From Phycisphaerales bacterium UBA4658 (GTDB lineage: Bacteria; Planctomycetota; Phycisphaerae; Phycisphaerales; UBA1924): DNA of 16,673 bases. Made by a program: the position numbers and the translations under genes. The stretch spans positions 336-17,008 of the forward strand of contig DHLW01000019.1 in the NCBI GenBank assembly GCA_002405485.1, written 5' to 3'. The notes under the pieces are model-generated. The model did not search any database. It saw nothing but the letters and a program-made list of their open reading frames with translations, and was not told the DNA's origin. Position 1 is the stretch's first letter, and every line of letters begins with the position of its first letter. Positions 6,043-13,826 of the stretch are shown in pieces.

Positions 6043-6552
6043 TCAGGAGTCGGAAGTGTGGAGTGTCGGCGCGTCATAGACGCCGCCCGGCAAGCCGAGC
6101 GTTCGCGTGAGGGCTCTCGTGCGGGCGTAGACGACTCGTGTCGCCGCGAGAGTGTCGTCGCACTGGGCGACGGCGTGGAGCACCCCCGGCACATCCAGCA
6201 GCAGACGATGGGAGGGCTCATCAAAGGCCCAGGACCCGATGTGCGGTCCGCTCAGGTCGATGGAGTCGGCGCCGCCGCCGTCCAGCCCGGCGATGAGGCG
6301 AACACGAGCGGTGCAGCAACCCGAAACAGCGTCTGGGCCGCCGGCGATCTCCACGTCAGCGATGACGCGAGCAGTCCGCAGCCGCGAGGCGTGGCCGTTG
6401 AGCACGACGGCGCCCTGTGAGGACTTCAGGGAGCGTGGGCTGATCTCCCAGGCGATGGCGAGTGATCGGCAGGGGCTGATCGTCGGCTGGGCGACGGCCG
6501 GCTGCGGACTCAGGCCACGGAGTTGTGCGGACGCAAGGGTCATGTCGGTCAC
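6043..6552 (-). CDS. Unknown protein translationally coupled to a GbsR-type regulator
   Basis: The 169-residue product has no motif I recognise. It lacks a signal peptide and membrane helices. The middle reads as a plausible globular beta-rich protein (GAVVLNGHASRLRTARVIADVEIAGG, RVRLIAGLDGGGADSIDL, HRLLLDVPGVLHAVAQ). The GTG start at 6552 overlaps the TGA of the regulator by 4 nt (GTGA), which argues that it is a real gene made together with the regulator; an ATG at 6543 is the alternative start. It could be an effector-binding partner, or simply co-regulated. Confidence 0.6.
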   Translation of the reverse strand: MTDMTLASAQLRGLSPQPAVAQPTISPCRSLAIAWEISPRSLKSSQGAVVLNGHASRLRTARVIADVEIAGGPDAVSGCCTARVRLIAGLDGGGADSIDLSGPHIGSWAFDEPSHRLLLDVPGVLHAVAQCDDTLAATRVVYARTRALTRTLGLPGGVYDAPTLHTSDS

Positions 6553-7133
6553 ACCACCTTGGAGAGCACGGTCGCGGCGAGCTTGAGACCGCCCCCGCCC
6601 TTGCCCTCAGTCCCGACGAACCGCTCGCCGAGTTTGTCGATGGTCTGGATGAGTTCGACCAGGGCGTCGAGCCGCCGATTGTGCTCGGCGATGGCTTCCG
6701 GCGTCGCCGGAGCGCCGGATGTGGGCGCCTCCGCGACGCGCTCCCCGGTCTCGTCGCGGATCTCGTAGAGCGTGGTGAGCAGCGGGAGGATCTCGCGACG
6801 AAGCCGCTCACGGATGATGGTCCGGGCCATGGACCAGGCGTCGCGGTCGGCCTCGAAGTACTCCTTCCGGTCGCCGCGTTTGTGCACCCGCGTGACCAGA
6901 CCCCACTCCACCAGGGCCCGCAGGGACATGCTCGCGTTACCCCGACTGATGCTCAGCCGCTCCATCACCTCGTCGGTGTTCAGGGGTTGCCCGACGATGT
7001 AGAGCATGGCGTGCACCTCGGCCATGGTCCGGGAGATGCCCCAGGACGGTCCCATCTGGCCCCAGGTCCGGATGAACCGCTCCTGCGCTTCGGTGAGCTG
7101 GGAATGGGTGATGGTCCGCTGAGATCGAGCCAT
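6549..7133 (-). CDS. GbsR/MarR-family transcriptional regulator
   Basis: The 194-residue DNA-binding protein carries the GbsR-type winged helix. It reads FIRTWGQMGPSWGISRTMAEVHAMLYI at the N-terminus, then the recognition-helix region TDEVMERLSISRGNASMSLRALVEWGLVTRV and the wing KRGDRKEYFEADRD. A long C-terminal helical region (ARTIIRERLRREILPLL, AEHNRRLDALVELIQTIDKL) is probably for dimerisation. Relatives such as Bacillus GbsR control choline and glycine-betaine genes; the target here is unknown and no osmolyte gene is nearby. I favour the ATG at 7133 over the GTG at 7142. The AT-rich inverted repeat at 7178-7199, about 45 nt upstream, is a good candidate for autoregulation. The downstream gene overlaps by 4 nt. 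Confidence 0.88.
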   Translation of the reverse strand: MARSQRTITHSQLTEAQERFIRTWGQMGPSWGISRTMAEVHAMLYIVGQPLNTDEVMERLSISRGNASMSLRALVEWGLVTRVHKRGDRKEYFEADRDAWSMARTIIRERLRREILPLLTTLYEIRDETGERVAEAPTSGAPATPEAIAEHNRRLDALVELIQTIDKLGERFVGTEGKGGGGLKLAATVLSKVV

Positions 7134-7177
7134 AGGACACACAGAATGTACGATCGAAGCCGTTCATCGACCACTGT

Positions 7178-7199
7178 ATTTTCAGGAATCATTGAAAAT
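7178..7199. promoter_or_regulatory. AT-rich inverted repeat, probable operator of the GbsR-like regulator
   Basis: ATTTTCA (7178-7184) is matched perfectly by TGAAAAT (7193-7199) across an 8-nt spacer, giving a 22-bp dyad of the size bound by a dimeric winged-helix protein. It is one of the most AT-rich spots in a GC-rich window. It lies in the 294-nt gap between the regulator (-) and the aminopeptidase (+), so it could control either gene or both. Confidence 0.5.
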
Positions 7200-7427
7200 C
7201 ATCCCACATGAGGGATCTTGGTCATTCTGAACGACTCGATCGGCGTGTGTTCGGATTGCTTTCCTTGCCGGTGCAACCGAAGTCGGGCAAGATTCGGATA
7301 GGGGTGATTCCCGATCGAATGCTCTGTTGAGCATCGGTTCATGCAGGTGCGGAACGAAGTCGGGAGGCAGGATCGGCGATCGCGCGGCGAGCGCGTGGGG
7401 CCAGGAAACACACCGGAGTCTGGCGCC

Positions 7428-9884
7428 ATGCCAAACGGGTTGCGAGTCCTTGTGTTGGTCATCACGGCTGGGGTTGCCGGAGGCATGGGCCCACTGGCGC
7501 GCGGGCAGGCGGTGGTGAGTCCGTCGGCGGCTCCGGAATGGTCGGCGGATGACCAGCCGCTGGTGCTCGAGCCGCACATCGGATGCGGTAAGGCGTGCGC
7601 GCACATGGCGTGGACGGATCCGTTCGCTGACGCGATGGAGTTTGCTCCCGGGCGGCTGGTGCCCGGCGTGCGGACGCGGGTGACGCAGCGGGGTCCCGGG
7701 GGCGACCCGACGGACGTGCTGAGCAACAACGTGTCGATCGAGATCCTGAGCGTCACTCCGCCGACAACGGGGAGCGGCTCTGGGTCGGCGAGCATCGCGG
7801 GCTCGAACACGATGACGATCCGGAGCAACGCGAGCGGGCTGTCGAGCTTCGCGTTCAACCTGCGCTCGCAGTACACGGTGACGAGCTGCACGGTGACCGA
7901 CTCGGTGGGCTCGTACGTGGTGACGCCGACGACCCCGCCGACGAACAACTCGAGCTATCGGCGGACGATCACGTTTCAGCGTCCGATCGGCTTGGGAGAG
8001 ACGTTCACGATCCGCGTGGAGTATTCGGGGAACACGGCGAACGTCGGGCTAGGTTCGTTCTGGGCTGGTCGTCAGCAGGGCGACAACCAGAATCCGAGCG
8101 CTCCGCTGGTGGTGTGCTCGCTCAGCCAGCCGTACTACGCGGGGGCGTGGTGGCCGTGCAAGGACGGGGACGTGCTCCAGCCGGGGGACAACTTGGACCG
8201 TGCGACGCTGGAGATGGCGGTGATCGTGCCGGAGCCGATGACGGGGCTGAGCAATGGGGTGCCGGTGGGCGTGGACATTCTGAGCGGGAACCGGAAGCGG
8301 TTTCGCTATGCGACGTCGAGCACGCTTCCGACGTATCTCGTCTTTGTCGCGGCATCGACGTACACGCAGTGGAGCGTGAACTACAACTATCCGGGCGGGA
8401 CGATGCCGGTGCGGTTCAGCATCTATCCGCAGTCGGACACGGCGGGCAATCGGCAGGTCTGGCAGAGCACGCTGGACATGATGGAGGCGTTCCGGCCGGT
8501 GTACGGGCTGTATCCGTTCGTGAACGAGCAGTACGGGATCTACCAGTTTGAGTTCAGCGGGGGCATGGAGCACCAGACCTATACCGGGCAGGGCCGGGGC
8601 GGCGCGTTCAGCAACTCCATCACCGCCCACGAACTGGCTCACCAGTGGTGGGGCGACTATGTGACATGCCGAACGTGGAGCGACATCTGGCTCAACGAGG
8701 GCGCGGCGACGTACGGGGAGGCGATCTGGGAGGAGCGTCGGCCGGGCTCATCGGGCTTCGAGGCCCTTCGAGCGGCGATGCTGGCGCGCAAGCCGGGCTC
8801 CAACGGCGACGGCACGGTGTACATCCCGCCCGCCGAGACCGGCAACGTGAGCCGGATCTTCAGCAGCAGTCTGTCGTATCGCAAGGGCGCGTGGGTGATG
8901 CACATGCTGCGCAAGGTGATGGGCGACACGGCGTACTGGAACCTGCTGCAGGCCTATCGCACGACCTATGCCCAGAGCGCCGCGACCACGGCGGACTTCA
9001 CGACGCTGGCCAGCAGCATCCACGGGAGCGATCTGAGCTGGTTCTTCAATCCGTGGCTGTACCAGTCGGGCGCACCGACGTACACGTTTGCATGGACGAA
9101 CGCGCAGTTTGGTTCGCAGCGGTATCTCCGCCTGCGCGTGAACCAGACCCAGGCCGCGGCCACGGTCTTCAACATGCCCATGGAGGTCGATGTCACGACC
9201 GCGGGCGGAACGCAGCGATTGACCGTTCGGCAGGACGCGCGGAGCGATGACTATCTGCTGCCGATCGCCGCGGCGGCGACGGGCGTGGCGATCGATCCCG
9301 GGGACTGGATCCTGAACTACGGCAAGACGAGCGTCGCGTACACGCCGGGACCGCCGAAGATCGTGAGTTCGACGATCGCGCCGGGCGCGAGCATTACCGG
9401 CCCGGCGCCACTGACGCTCACGGTGCAGTTCAGCGATCCGGTGATCATCAGCTCGGCGAACATCGGCGTCTCCCGGGCGGGGACCCCGGTGCCCTTCGAC
9501 TTCGCGTACGACGCACCAACCAGCACGGCGACGCTGACGTTCGCCGGCGGGCTCGTCCCGGGCACGTATGACATGAGCATCACCGACGCGGTGACGGCCG
9601 CGGCCAACGGCCTTGCCCTTGACGGTGAGATCGCGAGCAACTCTTCGGGCGGACTCCCCAGCGGCAACGGCGAGCCGGGGGGCCTGGCGGCGTTCTCCTT
9701 CACCGTGACCGCCCCGCTGTGCGCCGCGGACTTCGACGGGAGCGGCACGCTCACCGTGCAGGACATCTTCGCGTTTCTGAACGCGTGGTTCGGTGGTCAG
9801 AGCTCCGCGGACTTTGACGGCGCGGGGGGCCTGACGGTGAACGACGTGTTCGCGTTCCTGAACGCGTGGTTCGGCGGGTGCTGA
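7428..9884 (+). CDS. Secreted M1-family zinc aminopeptidase with C-terminal GC-type dockerin tail
   Basis: An 818-residue exported metallopeptidase. An N-terminal signal peptide (RVLVLVITAGVAGG..ARGQA, cleavage about residue 28) is followed by a beta-sandwich domain (about 75-310) with the M1-like PYYAGAWWPCKD. The catalytic domain has the exopeptidase loop GGMEH (378-382) and the zinc site HELAH (His401, Glu402, His405) with the third ligand Glu424 in WLNEGAATY, exactly 18 residues after His405. Tyr484 in SYRKGAW is the likely transition-state tyrosine. A Big_5-like Ig domain (about 665-755) precedes the terminal dockerin-like module (765-818), which ends in Gly-Gly-Cys. M1 enzymes remove N-terminal residues from peptides. 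GGMEH replaces the classical GAMEN, as I recall for other secreted M1 enzymes. ATG 7428 is chosen over upstream 7341 because the signal peptide begins there and GGAG lies 9 nt upstream. It converges with the membrane-protein gene, 1 nt apart. Confidence 0.93.
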   Translation: MPNGLRVLVLVITAGVAGGMGPLARGQAVVSPSAAPEWSADDQPLVLEPHIGCGKACAHMAWTDPFADAMEFAPGRLVPGVRTRVTQRGPGGDPTDVLSNNVSIEILSVTPPTTGSGSGSASIAGSNTMTIRSNASGLSSFAFNLRSQYTVTSCTVTDSVGSYVVTPTTPPTNNSSYRRTITFQRPIGLGETFTIRVEYSGNTANVGLGSFWAGRQQGDNQNPSAPLVVCSLSQPYYAGAWWPCKDGDVLQPGDNLDRATLEMAVIVPEPMTGLSNGVPVGVDILSGNRKRFRYATSSTLPTYLVFVAASTYTQWSVNYNYPGGTMPVRFSIYPQSDTAGNRQVWQSTLDMMEAFRPVYGLYPFVNEQYGIYQFEFSGGMEHQTYTGQGRGGAFSNSITAHELAHQWWGDYVTCRTWSDIWLNEGAATYGEAIWEERRPGSSGFEALRAAMLARKPGSNGDGTVYIPPAETGNVSRIFSSSLSYRKGAWVMHMLRKVMGDTAYWNLLQAYRTTYAQSAATTADFTTLASSIHGSDLSWFFNPWLYQSGAPTYTFAWTNAQFGSQRYLRLRVNQTQAAATVFNMPMEVDVTTAGGTQRLTVRQDARSDDYLLPIAAAATGVAIDPGDWILNYGKTSVAYTPGPPKIVSSTIAPGASITGPAPLTLTVQFSDPVIISSANIGVSRAGTPVPFDFAYDAPTSTATLTFAGGLVPGTYDMSITDAVTAAANGLALDGEIASNSSGGLPSGNGEPGGLAAFSFTVTAPLCAADFDGSGTLTVQDIFAFLNAWFGGQSSADFDGAGGLTVNDVFAFLNAWFGGC
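9720..9881 (+). other. C-terminal dockerin-like sorting/anchoring module, copy 1
   Basis: A 54-residue module begins with Cys-Ala-Ala-Asp and ends with Cys as the last residue before the stop. Two calcium-loop-like segments (DFDGSGTLTVQD and DFDGAGGLTVND) are each followed by F-x-F-L-N-A-W-F-G-G. The DNA of the two halves is also alike: 9768-9796 and 9849-9877 are near-identical, which points to internal duplication. Confidence 0.85.
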
Positions 9885-9885
9885 G

Positions 9886-10932
9886 TCATGCCGCGGAGCG
9901 CGCCGCGGTCGGCTTCTGCCTGGCGATCAACCGCCACTGCCAGGCCGAGCCCACGATCGCGGCGGCGCACCAACCGCTCAACCACATCCAGGCGGGTTGT
10001 TCCAGCAGACCGGATGCGTCTTTGAGCATGAGCGTCGCGAGCACGCCCGCGCCCGCGAGCCAGGCGGCGGAACCGATGCTGGCGGTTGTCAGGCCGCCGG
10101 CGTACCGAGGGGCGAGCACGCCGAGCAGGAAGCCGAGGGCAAGGCCCACGGCGATGGCGATCGTCAGAACTCCGCGTTCACGAACCGTCAGCTCGTTCCA
10201 GGCGATCTGAACTGCGACGGAAGCCTCGCGCGTGTGCGCGATGATGGATCCGCCGAGCGCCCGGAGCGACTCGGGGAGCATCGGGGCGATGGGCGTTGTC
10301 GCCGACGGAGCGAGCGCCGGCGCGGGCGTGTCCGACGGCTCGTGGTCAGCCCTGCGAGCGTGCTCGTCGCTCGATGAACCGCTGTCGCCCGCAAGCCGCG
10401 CGAGTGCGGCGAGCGTCTGAGGGTCGAGCGTCTCGTCTCGCTCGTGCGAGGGCGATGATGGGCCGGTCTGGAGCGAGGCGGGTTGAACAACCCGGGTCTC
10501 AACCCGTTCGACGTTCGGCGTGTGTGCCGGGATCGCGATGTTGAACGCGGCGGCGGCGATGCCGACGCTCGCCGCGGCGACGAGCGCGGCGCTTGCTCCG
10601 GCGATGATCGGGCGATGAAGGAGGAACCCCAGCACCCCGCCGAGGGCTGCTCCGACGATCGCGGCGATGAGCGGCGAGTTGCCAAGCATGCCGGCAAGGC
10701 CATCGGGGTGACCGGTTGCCGGCAGGGCGAGGGTGTCCGCCGAGACGTATCGGAACGCGAGCACGCCCGCAAGACTGCCGATGGCGATCCCGAGCAGGAC
10801 GAGCGTGCCGCGGATCACGCGGTGTCCGCCGAGCCAGAGGATGAGCCCGATGGCGACCAACGCCCCTGCCAGAGCAAGCGCCCATGGAGAGGAAAGAGGC
10901 ATCGCGGACCCGAGCGTGTCGACGCCGACCAT
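9886..10932 (-). CDS. Multi-pass membrane protein of unknown function
   Basis: The 348-residue product from the ATG at 10932 has about seven predicted membrane helices. Four lie in the N-terminal half (ALALAGALVAIGLILWL, LVLLGIAIGSLAGVLAF, LIAAIVGAALGGVLGFLL, GASAALVAAASVGIAAAAF). A polar Ser/Asp/Pro-rich loop of about 110 residues follows, then three at the end (TIAIAVGLALGFLLGVL, IGSAAWLAGAGVLATLML, WLSGWCAAAIVGSAW). The glycine-rich helix pattern resembles DUF4203-type proteins only loosely, so no family is assigned. The open frame begins with GTG at 11001, but ATG 10932 has an AGGGGA ribosome site. The gene converges on the aminopeptidase, 1 nt between stops, and diverges from pheA. Confidence 0.75.
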   Translation of the reverse strand: MVGVDTLGSAMPLSSPWALALAGALVAIGLILWLGGHRVIRGTLVLLGIAIGSLAGVLAFRYVSADTLALPATGHPDGLAGMLGNSPLIAAIVGAALGGVLGFLLHRPIIAGASAALVAAASVGIAAAAFNIAIPAHTPNVERVETRVVQPASLQTGPSSPSHERDETLDPQTLAALARLAGDSGSSSDEHARRADHEPSDTPAPALAPSATTPIAPMLPESLRALGGSIIAHTREASVAVQIAWNELTVRERGVLTIAIAVGLALGFLLGVLAPRYAGGLTTASIGSAAWLAGAGVLATLMLKDASGLLEQPAWMWLSGWCAAAIVGSAWQWRLIARQKPTAARSAA

Positions 10933-11177
10933 GAGGTTCCCCTGTGGATCATGCGCCGTGTGCGCGACGATGACCACGAATCGAGCATCGGCACGCGGCA
11001 CCGATGTCGGGGGTTGATCGGCATGCTCGGCACCACCGAGTTGCGGGGATGCCCCGCACAGGCGTCAGGGTCACACTGCGGGCGACCGCGGGAGACGTTC
11101 TCGGGCCCGGAAGGGCTCGGGGCGATGGAGGGATTGGGCCAACTCGCGACCTTCGACAGCCGACCAATCATTCACAC

Positions 11178-12443
11178 ATGGCCAAGCGCTCCAAGTCAAC
11201 TTCGAAACCATCGGACGGGCAGGGTCATCGTGCGAAGCGCACTTCGACGGGGCGGGTCTCGGGGGCATCCAACGGGGTGCATCCGTCGGCCAAGAAGGGC
11301 CGCGCTCAGCCTCCCGCACCCTCGGGCCCGGACCCGGTGGAGCTTGCGGAGCTGCGTCAGAAGATCGACGCGATCGATCGCAAGCTCGTGGACCTGCTCA
11401 ACAGCCGAGCCGAGCTGGTGGTGGAGGTGGGCAAGGTGAAGAGGGCGACGGGAGTGCCTGTGTATGCGCCGCACAGGGAAGCGCAGGTGCTGAGCAAGGT
11501 CATCGGGCACAACAAGGGCCCGCTGCCGGATCGAACGATCGAGGGCGTGTATCGCGAGCTGATGAGCGGATCGTTTCGTCTGGAGCTGCCGATGCGCGTC
11601 GGGTATCTGGGTCCGCCCGGGAGCTACTCGCACCTGGCGGCGGTGAAGCAGTTCGGAACGAGCGTGGACTTTGAGGACCTTCGCGCGATCGCGGGCGTGT
11701 TCAACGAGGTGGCGCGCGGGCACGTGGACTGCGGGCTGGTACCGATCGAGAACTCGATCGGGGGCGGGATCGCCGAGACGCTGTCGGCGCTCGAGGTCTT
11801 TCACGCGCAGGTGAACGTGTACGCCGAGGTGCAGATCGAGGTGCACCACGCGCTGCTGGCCAACTGTCCGCCCAGCGCGGTGAAGCGGATCTACTCCAAG
11901 CCGGAGGTGTTCACCCAGTGCCGCACGTGGCTGGCGACGCAGTATCCGCAGGCGCAGCTCGTGGCCGAGGCGAGCTCATCACGGGCGGTGCAGATTGCAA
12001 GCGAAGCGGGCCCCGAGGACGGGATCGCGGCGATCGGATCGAAGCTCGCGGCGGACATCTACGGCGTGACGGTGCTGTTTGAAAACATCGAAGACACGAC
12101 GAGCAACATCACCCGCTTCTATGTGATCTCCCGCCAGAAGGCCCAGCAGAGCCAGCGCAACAGCGACAACACCAGCAACGACAAGACCGCGATCATGTTT
12201 ACCACGCAGAACACCCCGGGCGCGCTCGTGGATGTGCTGGCGGTCTTTCAGCGGGCCGGGATCAACCTCAGCCACATCGACAAGCGCCCGTCGGGCCGGG
12301 TGAACTGGCAGTACACGTTCTTCATCGACGCCGAGGGCCATGTCGATGATCCGTGGTTCGCCTCGGCGGTGCAGCAGGCCAAGGGGCTGTGCCGCGAGCT
12401 GCACGTGCTGGGGAGCTTCCCGCGGAGCAAAAGGATCCTGTGA
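11178..12443 (+). CDS. pheA: Bifunctional chorismate mutase / prephenate dehydratase (P-protein) with ACT domain
   Basis: A cytoplasmic enzyme of 421 residues that converts chorismate to prephenate and then to phenylpyruvate, for phenylalanine synthesis. Residues 1-50 are a Lys/Ser-rich extension. The AroQ-type mutase (about 53-135) has ELRQKIDAIDRKL, Arg60, Arg77, VGKVK (Lys88) and HREAQ. The dehydratase (about 138-318) has VGYLGPPGSYSH, VPIENSIGGG and the catalytic TRF motif (Thr312-Arg313-Phe314). The ACT domain (about 337-415) retains GALVDVL (348-354), but the usual ESRP is DKRP (368-371). GALV and ESRP form the phenylalanine-feedback site in known enzymes, so regulation may differ. I chose ATG 11178, since the upstream open frame to 11004 is not protein-like. 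No leader peptide or attenuator was recognised. It stands alone rather than with other aro genes. Confidence 0.94.
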   Translation: MAKRSKSTSKPSDGQGHRAKRTSTGRVSGASNGVHPSAKKGRAQPPAPSGPDPVELAELRQKIDAIDRKLVDLLNSRAELVVEVGKVKRATGVPVYAPHREAQVLSKVIGHNKGPLPDRTIEGVYRELMSGSFRLELPMRVGYLGPPGSYSHLAAVKQFGTSVDFEDLRAIAGVFNEVARGHVDCGLVPIENSIGGGIAETLSALEVFHAQVNVYAEVQIEVHHALLANCPPSAVKRIYSKPEVFTQCRTWLATQYPQAQLVAEASSSRAVQIASEAGPEDGIAAIGSKLAADIYGVTVLFENIEDTTSNITRFYVISRQKAQQSQRNSDNTSNDKTAIMFTTQNTPGALVDVLAVFQRAGINLSHIDKRPSGRVNWQYTFFIDAEGHVDDPWFASAVQQAKGLCRELHVLGSFPRSKRIL

Positions 12444-12498
12444 CCGCGCACGCAGTCGGACCACCAGGGCGTCGGACTGAACGGGACGACACCCTTGC

Positions 12499-13542
12499 TC
12501 AACAGCCGGCGAAGAACAGGTTCAGGTACACGAAGATGTCCTGGGTGCTCAGGCCGGGAACGCCGTCCACGTCGGCGCTTTGTCGCCCGGCGAACCACGC
12601 GTTCAGATAATGGAAGACGTCGTCGACGCTGAGCCCGGGAGCACCGTCGACATCGGCGGCGCACACCGTGAGGTTTGCCGCCGGCGAGACGACCCCGCCG
12701 CACGAGTTGCGGATGAAGCAGGAGTACGCGCCGATGTCCTCACTGGTCACGATGGGAACGACCAGCGTCTGTGTCATCGCCGTGGGATTGCTCGCAATCG
12801 CAATCGATAGACCGTTGAAGCGCCACTGATACTCGAATGGTCCGATCCCTGCCGGCTCGACGTGGAACGTCGCCCGCGAGCCAAGGCCCACGGCGATGCT
12901 CGCGGGGCCGACCCCGGGCCCAAGGCAGAGCGTCGCGCTGGCGGCATCAATGGTCGGCCCGCAGAAGTTCGGCGGCGTGGTGCTGTAGATCTCGATGGTC
13001 GTCGCGGGCGCCGAGGCCTGGAAGATGAACGAACGGAGTTCCCAGCCCATGTTCTGCTGCGAACGGCCTGTGGTATCGAACGTGTACTCAGATGAGAGGA
13101 GCTGGCTTGCGCGGACACGGAGCCGCTTGATGCGATCCAGCCCGCCGCACTCGGGGTTGCCAGCCATGGCGAAGTCGATGCGGTAAATGGACCCGACATC
13201 GGTCGCGATGGCCTGCTGCATGCCGCCCGCCGGGCCATTGCTGTGCAGGTCGATGCAGCGTGCACGGTCGGCGGCCTGCAGGAGCGTGCCGATGTAGTCG
13301 ACTCCACCACGAGTCACGGTCCATCCATCCACCGCACCGCTGCCCGGGGGCAGCGTCTGGAACAGGCCCAGCGAGATGCCCGACTCGAAGCTGCCGTTGC
13401 GGAGTTCGCCGGGAGTGTCCAATGGTTGGGCCAGTACGTCACCGGCGCCGAAGTGGCCGACGATCGCAGCAACAAGGGCGGCGGATATGCCCACAGACAG
13501 ACGATTCCGGTGACGAACACGCATGACGGACCGATGCTCCAT
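12499..13542 (-). CDS. Exported choice-of-anchor C (DUF642-like) protein with Ig-like and GC-type dockerin domains
   Basis: The 347-residue protein has an N-terminal signal peptide (RNRLSVGISAALVAAIVGHF..VLAQP, cleavage about residue 39). A domain of about 160 residues (46-206) matches the choice-of-anchor C / DUF642 pattern: LRNGSFESG, DGWTVTRGGVDYIG, GGMQQAIATDVG, YRIDFAMAGNPEC, YTFDTTGRSQQNMGWELRSF. An Ig-like domain (about 213-293; EYQWRFNG, GAYSCFIRN) and a 54-residue dockerin-like tail (294-347) ending FFAGC follow. Relatives are cell-surface proteins, possibly carbohydrate-binding; no catalytic site is visible. ATG 13542 is preferred; ATG 13524 is possible. The longer open frame to 13929 reads as non-protein-like. 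It lies in tandem behind another protein with the same tail. Confidence 0.85.
   Translation of the reverse strand: MEHRSVMRVRHRNRLSVGISAALVAAIVGHFGAGDVLAQPLDTPGELRNGSFESGISLGLFQTLPPGSGAVDGWTVTRGGVDYIGTLLQAADRARCIDLHSNGPAGGMQQAIATDVGSIYRIDFAMAGNPECGGLDRIKRLRVRASQLLSSEYTFDTTGRSQQNMGWELRSFIFQASAPATTIEIYSTTPPNFCGPTIDAASATLCLGPGVGPASIAVGLGSRATFHVEPAGIGPFEYQWRFNGLSIAIASNPTAMTQTLVVPIVTSEDIGAYSCFIRNSCGGVVSPAANLTVCAADVDGAPGLSVDDVFHYLNAWFAGRQSADVDGVPGLSTQDIFVYLNLFFAGC
12502..12663 (-). other. C-terminal dockerin-like sorting/anchoring module, copy 2
   Basis: A 54-residue module opens with Cys-Ala-Ala-Asp and closes with Phe-Ala-Gly-Cys-stop. Its two loops are DVDGAPGLSVDD and DVDGVPGLSTQD, each followed by F-x-Y-L-N. 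It has the same length and Cys spacing as copy 1 despite different flanking domains. Confidence 0.85.
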
Positions 13543-13826
13543 TGGGAAATCCCCGCCGATCACGCCGGTGGGGTGTCGATTGGCCAATGGCTTACGAACG
13601 CCGCGACCGACGGTTTTTGCTCGTGTGCGGGCTGTGCACGAAAGAGGGCACCTGCAGCCAGAGAGGCAAAGATGCGGAAGCGTCCCCGGCGAGTCACGAT
13701 CCGCCGAAACCGCTGGAACGTTACCAGAGCACCAAGAGCATGATCCGCGACAGCGGCATGCCGATGAAGATCGAACCTCTCGGCACCAGCCCGCGATCTT
13801 CGCAGTTTCGAGCGGCGGGCGGTCGA

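Noticed and set aside
7264..7291. CTTGCC/GGCAAG inverted repeat before the aminopeptidase
   Set aside because: Only six pairs with a 16-nt loop and asymmetric inner pairing; likely chance.
12444..12498. Terminator between pheA and the convergent tailed gene
   Set aside because: The repeated GTCGGAC there is direct rather than inverted and no stem with a T-run exists.
13739..13801. Tiny hydrophobic minus-strand frame (about 22 codons, ending RIMLLVLW) in the same gap
   Set aside because: Too short, with no start context or conservation evidence; composition alone can produce it.
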